In this document: piece by piece, positions 13,339-17,007 of the stretch | Layout: the number at the start of each line of letters is the position of its first letter | Position numbering within the stretch: the stretch's first letter is position 1 | Notes under the pieces: model-generated | Told to the model about the DNA's origin: nothing | The model's database searches: none | Seen by the model: the letters and a program-made list of their open reading frames with translations, nothing else | Translations under genes and position numbers: made by a program | Assembly (NCBI GenBank): GCA_051881635.1 | Contig: JBJEQG010000078.1 | Location: forward strand, 1-17,007 | DNA length: 17,007 nt | Reading direction: 5' to 3' | Origin: JBJEQG01 sp051881635 | GTDB lineage: Bacteria > Bacillota > Clostridia > Oscillospirales > Acutalibacteraceae

Positions 13339-14160
13339 ATGAACTACCATTTTGAAAATAACACCGCCCATTTTGAAATTACTGATAATTTCGATTTGGA
13401 ACAGACTTTTTCATGCGGACAGTGTTTCCGTTGGGAGAAAAATACGGACGGCAGTTTTTCCGCCGTTGTCGGACAGACTTATTGTACTGTCCGCAAAGAC
13501 GGCACACACTTTCAAATCCAAAATATTGATGAAAGCACTGTGGAACAATGGATTGCCTATTTTGACCTTGACCGCAACTATAAGGAAATCAGGGATTTTC
13601 TGTGTTCAAAATGCGAAAAGCTGACAAGAGCCGCCGATTATGCCGCCGGTATCCGTATTCTTGCTCAGGAATCATGGGAGAGCCTTTGTTCCTTTATAAT
13701 TTCTCAAAACAACAATATTCCCCGTATAAGGGGAATTATTGACCGTCTTTGTCGTCAATTCGGCTCTCCTTGCGGTTCGTCATATACATTTCCGACAGCC
13801 GAAACGCTTTCCAAATGTACGGTTGAGGATTTAGCTCCACTCCGTGCGGGTTTTCGTGCCAAATATATTATAGATGCCGCCCAAAAGGTTGCGTCAGGGC
13901 AGATTGACTTTGAAAGTCTGAAAAATATGCCGTTGGCTGACGCACAAACCGAACTGAGAAAAATTAACGGTGTGGGTGCAAAGGTTGCCGACTGCACACT
14001 GCTGTACGGGTTACATAACCTGTCGGCATTTCCGGTTGATGTCTGGATTAAAAGGGCTTTAAGCACCGAATTTAAGGACATTTCTCCCGAAATATTCCAA
14101 CCCTATGCCGGTATTGCACAGCAATACATTTTTCACTACATGAGATTAACGGACAAATAA
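13339..14160 (+). CDS. ogg: 8-oxoguanine DNA glycosylase, OGG1 family, 273 aa
   Basis: Base-excision repair enzyme that removes 8-oxoguanine opposite cytosine and can cut the resulting abasic site. Visible hallmarks: the OGG1 N-terminal motif FDLEQTFSCGQCFRWEK (residues 18-34), the core SFIISQNNNIPRI (118-130), the helix-hairpin-helix INGVGAKVADC with Schiff-base Lys215, and PVDVW with catalytic Asp234. Length fits bacterial OGG1 proteins, as in Clostridium. Start: GGGGG ends 11 bases before the ATG at 13339 but only 2 bases before the ATG at 13330, so 13339 is preferred; the longer form adds MPN. Likely cotranscribed with the amino-acid importer, an unusual partner. A terminator follows at once. 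Confidence 0.92.
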   Translation: MNYHFENNTAHFEITDNFDLEQTFSCGQCFRWEKNTDGSFSAVVGQTYCTVRKDGTHFQIQNIDESTVEQWIAYFDLDRNYKEIRDFLCSKCEKLTRAADYAAGIRILAQESWESLCSFIISQNNNIPRIRGIIDRLCRQFGSPCGSSYTFPTAETLSKCTVEDLAPLRAGFRAKYIIDAAQKVASGQIDFESLKNMPLADAQTELRKINGVGAKVADCTLLYGLHNLSAFPVDVWIKRALSTEFKDISPEIFQPYAGIAQQYIFHYMRLTDK

Positions 14161-14161
14161 C

Positions 14162-14196
14162 AAAAGGTGAAACCTGTTTTTCAGGTTTCACCTTTT
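14162..14196. terminator. Bidirectional terminator between ogg and gyrA
   Basis: AAAAGGTGAAACCTG and CAGGTTTCACCTTTT form a perfect 15-bp stem around TTTTT. The stem's own A/T ends give a U run on both strands, so it can stop both converging operons. Confidence 0.93.
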
Positions 14197-14223
14197 ATTT
14201 TATCAGTCAGACTGTCGGAAACC

Positions 14224-16731
14224 TTATTCTTCATCATCGGGGGAGGATACTTCCGTATCTTCTTCCAATTCATCGTCCAAAGGCAGTTCGTCATCTTCCT
14301 CAGCATTATGCGGTACTCTCGCCAAAGCGACAATCTTATTGCTTTCATCTACCCTCATAACACGAACACCCTTACTCGGACGGGAACATATACGCACTGA
14401 TGCCGCCGCAATACGAATGATAACGCCGTTATCCGTCAAAAGGATAATATCATCGTCCAAATCGACCGACTTAATCGCCGCAATTTTACCGTATTTATCC
14501 GTATGATAGTTGATTATGCCACGACCGCCCCTTGACTGCATACGGTAATCGCTCAACTCGGAAATACGACCGTAACCTGTTTCCGATACCGTCAAAATCT
14601 TTGCGTTTTCACGCACAATGGACATACCAACAACATAATCGTCCTCACGCAGGGAAATGGCTTTTACGCCGCTTGCACCACGCCCCATAATACGCACATC
14701 TGTTTCCGGAAAACGAATTGCCATACCGTTATGTGTGGCAACAATCAGCTCGGAATGACCGTTTGTCAGGCGAACCCATGCAAGCTCATCATCGTCATGC
14801 AAATTGATTGCAATAACACCGATTTTGCGTGTGGTGTTAAATTCATTCTTTGCCGTTCTCTTAATCAAGCCCTTGCGTGTAATCATAACCAAATAGTTGT
14901 CGTCCCCGTCAGCAGCAACCTTTATGATTGAAGTGACTTTTTCGCCCGTACTCAACGGCAGAAGATTATTGATGTTCATTCCTTTGGAACTTCGTGAACC
15001 CTCAGGTATTTCATAACACTTCAAACGGTAAACCTTGCCCAAATTCGTAAAGAACAAAAGATATTCATGCGAGTTCAAAACGACAATTTCCTTTGTTGCG
15101 TCCTCGTCCCTTTGCGTCATGCCGATTTTACCCTTGCCGCCCTTGTTCTGCAAAGCGTATTCGTCACTTTTCTGACGCTTGATATATCCGAGATTTGTCA
15201 GGGTAACAACACACTGTTCATTCGGAATTAAGTCCTCAATGTCAACCTCGCCACTAATCGGCATAATCTCGGTACGGCGGTCGTCATTGTATCTTCTCTT
15301 AATATCCTGTATTTCGTCCTTAATTAAATTCAACATCTTGTCATGGTTTTGGAGAAGTTCCTTATACCCGGCAATCTTTTCAAGAAAATCCTGCAACTCC
15401 TCCTCAATTTTTATACGCTCCAAACCTGAAAGCTGTCCAAGACGCATTGACACAATAGCCTGTGTTTGGGCTTCATTCAGACCAAAGCGTTCGGAAAGGG
15501 CGGTGCGGGCTGTCTGCTGGTCTTTGGAGGAACGGATAATGGAAATGACTTCGTCAATAAAATCAATCGCAATCTTCAAACCCTCTAAGATATTTGCTCT
15601 TTCCTCAGCCTTTCTCAATTCAAAACGGGTGCGGCGTGTTACAACATCAACCTGAAAATCCAGATAGTGCCGTAAAATTTCTTTCAAAGACAGAATTTTA
15701 GGCTCGCCGTTGACAATAGCCAACATGATAATGCCGTATGTAATCTGCATTTGAGAGTAGGTAAACAGCTTATTCAAAACAATCTGCGGTGACGCTTCAC
15801 GCTTTAAAGTAATTTCAACATGCATACCGTTGCGGTCGGAATGGTCCTCAATATTTGAAATTCCCTCAATCCGCTTTTCCTTGACCATATCGGCAATGCT
15901 CTCAACCAAACGGGCTTTGTTTACCTGATACGGCAATTCCGTAATCACAATCTTAAAGCGTCCGTTCTTTTCCTCGACAATTTCGGCTCTTGCACGAACA
16001 AGAATTTTGCCCCGTCCTGTCGCATAAGCCGCACGGATACCTGCCTGTCCCATAACGATACCGGCTGTCGGGAAATCCGGTCCTTTGATAAAGGTCATTA
16101 AATCTTCAAGCCCTGCGTCAGGGTTGTCAATAAGACAGCATACGGCGTCAATAACCTCGCCCATATTGTGCGGCGGAATATTTGTCGCCATACCAACGGC
16201 AATACCTGTTGAACCGTTTACCAAAAGGTTTGGAAAGCGTGAGGGCAAAACAGTCGGCTCTTTCCTTGTGTCATCATAGTTTGAGGTGAAATCAACGGTT
16301 TCCTTGTCTATGTCCGTCAGCATTTCAACGCTCATTTTGCTCATTTTGGATTCCGTATAACGATAAGCCGCCGGCGGGTCACCGTCAATAGAACCAAAGT
16401 TGCCGTGACCGTCAACAAGCGGATAACGCATTGAAAAATCCTGTGCAAGACGCACCAACGCATCATAAACGGACGCATCACCGTGCGGGTGGTAACGACC
16501 AAGTACATCACCGACGGTATTCGCACATTTTCTGTACGGCTTGTCGGGTGTCAGGTTTTCTTCATACTGTGAATATAAAATACGGCGGTGGACAGGCTTT
16601 AAGCCGTCACGCACATCGGGTAATGCACGGGAAACAATAACGGACATTGAATATTCCATGAAAGATTTTTTCATTTCCTTTTCAATATCGACATTGATAA
16701 TTTTTTCTGATTGATTCTGTTCTGTTTCCAT
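14224..16731 (-). CDS. gyrA: DNA gyrase subunit A, 835 aa
   Basis: Cleaves and reseals DNA for negative supercoiling, in an A2B2 complex with GyrB. The N-terminal domain has SRALPDVRDGLKPVHRRIL (residues 34-52), the quinolone region GRYHPHGDASVYDALVRLAQ (78-97) and catalytic Tyr125 in AAYRYTE. The C-terminal pinwheel domain carries the GyrA box as QSRGGRG (732-738), which separates it from ParC, and an acidic tail (about 811-835). The residue equivalent to E. coli Ser83 is Ala86; Asp87 is conserved as Asp90. Length is normal. Start is the ATG at 16731, with AGAGGTG 9 bases upstream; a GTG at 16743 overlaps that site. gyrB is not in the window on the visible 276 bp upstream. Confidence 0.96.
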   Translation of the reverse strand: METEQNQSEKIINVDIEKEMKKSFMEYSMSVIVSRALPDVRDGLKPVHRRILYSQYEENLTPDKPYRKCANTVGDVLGRYHPHGDASVYDALVRLAQDFSMRYPLVDGHGNFGSIDGDPPAAYRYTESKMSKMSVEMLTDIDKETVDFTSNYDDTRKEPTVLPSRFPNLLVNGSTGIAVGMATNIPPHNMGEVIDAVCCLIDNPDAGLEDLMTFIKGPDFPTAGIVMGQAGIRAAYATGRGKILVRARAEIVEEKNGRFKIVITELPYQVNKARLVESIADMVKEKRIEGISNIEDHSDRNGMHVEITLKREASPQIVLNKLFTYSQMQITYGIIMLAIVNGEPKILSLKEILRHYLDFQVDVVTRRTRFELRKAEERANILEGLKIAIDFIDEVISIIRSSKDQQTARTALSERFGLNEAQTQAIVSMRLGQLSGLERIKIEEELQDFLEKIAGYKELLQNHDKMLNLIKDEIQDIKRRYNDDRRTEIMPISGEVDIEDLIPNEQCVVTLTNLGYIKRQKSDEYALQNKGGKGKIGMTQRDEDATKEIVVLNSHEYLLFFTNLGKVYRLKCYEIPEGSRSSKGMNINNLLPLSTGEKVTSIIKVAADGDDNYLVMITRKGLIKRTAKNEFNTTRKIGVIAINLHDDDELAWVRLTNGHSELIVATHNGMAIRFPETDVRIMGRGASGVKAISLREDDYVVGMSIVRENAKILTVSETGYGRISELSDYRMQSRGGRGIINYHTDKYGKIAAIKSVDLDDDIILLTDNGVIIRIAAASVRICSRPSKGVRVMRVDESNKIVALARVPHNAEEDDELPLDDELEEDTEVSSPDDEE

Positions 16732-16760
16732 ACAAAAGAACACCTCTTTCTATTCATGAT

Positions 16761-16778
16761 TGCCCTTAATTTGGGGCA
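16761..16778. repeat. Small hairpin upstream of gyrA start
   Basis: TGCCC and GGGCA (with an extra G) pair around TTAATTTG, about 30 bp upstream of the gyrA start codon. It could influence the leader; no stronger claim is possible. Confidence 0.4.
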
Positions 16779-16807
16779 TCAGACTTGTTCAATAACCGTA
16801 AAACATT

Positions 16808-16916
16808 GAGCAAACTGCGTTTGCCCTTTTTAAGCATTTGGACTATTGGAGGCGTTGCCTCCAAACCTCCACCAAAGGCTCTGCCTTTGGAAACCGCAAG
16901 CCTTTAAAAAGGCTTG
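16808..16916. repeat. Cluster of four short palindromes, REP-like element
   Basis: Four perfect hairpins in about 110 bp: GCAAAC/GTTTGC (16810-16824), TTGGAGGC/GCCTCCAA (16846-16864), CCAAAGGC/GCCTTTGG (16872-16890) and CAAGCCTTT/AAAGGCTTG (16897-16916), with loops of 2-3 bases. The stems share the letters AGGC/GCCT. Such serial palindromes are typical of dispersed non-coding repeats; I see no gene here. A TATAAT on the minus strand (about 16955-16960) lacks a good -35, so the gyrA promoter is not assigned. Confidence 0.75.
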
Positions 16917-17007
16917 ACCTAAACTTTAATTTCGGATAATCAATTTCTAATTATTATAATTTCTTGTATTTATTTTCCGGCAAATCCGAAACAAACTTTC
17001 CAAAACG

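Noticed and set aside
15179..15655. 158-codon antisense frame within gyrA
   Set aside because: The sense strand encodes conserved gyrase sequence throughout; the antisense frame is a by-product of its codon use.

Overview
The window looks like a piece of a low- to moderate-GC Bacillota chromosome of class Clostridia, probably a Ruminococcaceae/Oscillospirales-type gut anaerobe. Evidence: AGGAGG-type ribosome binding sites, consensus TTGACA/TATAAT promoters, a clostridial-type GyrA, a bacterial OGG1-family glycosylase and paired multidrug ABC exporters. The species cannot be fixed from the sequence alone.

Region 1 (1 to about 6210) is the right-hand part of an integrated mobile element whose left end lies outside the window. 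A leftward operon encodes an excisionase-like HTH protein (3271-3609), a 628-residue SF3/D5-type helicase (1365-3251) and hypothetical proteins (387-902 and possibly 984-1166). Diverging rightward are a 57-residue ribbon-helix-helix regulator with its own consensus promoter and operator-like palindrome, an 82-residue hypothetical protein, a 52-residue protein ending in a single-stranded-DNA-binding-protein (SSB) type acidic tip, and a tyrosine integrase. The integrase points at the 3' end of a tRNA-Thr gene, which is the probable attachment site. The stretch 4150-4870 is full of AT-rich direct and inverted repeats. A run of 100 N (3729-3828) lies between two identical 55-bp copies, the mark of an assembly join rather than of a real gap of that size.

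Region 2 (6166-6553) is a leftward tRNA operon, Trp-Asp-Thr in order of transcription, with a perfect consensus promoter and a strong terminator.

Region 3 (6581-10837) is a leftward two-gene operon for a heterodimeric type IV ABC exporter. The degenerate residues of the two subunits complement each other as expected for one dead and one live ATP site. A TetR-like palindrome overlaps the expected transcription start.

Region 4 (10916-14196) is a rightward operon: a fused amino-acid-binding protein/permease, its ATPase, and an OGG1-family 8-oxoguanine DNA glycosylase. It ends at a perfect 15-bp bidirectional terminator shared with gyrA.

Region 5 (14224-17007) is leftward gyrA, preceded by a cluster of four short perfect palindromes that looks like a dispersed REP-type repeat. 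No complete new defence or conflict system is visible. The least explained part is the repeat-rich accessory segment with the SSB-tip microprotein next to the integrase.
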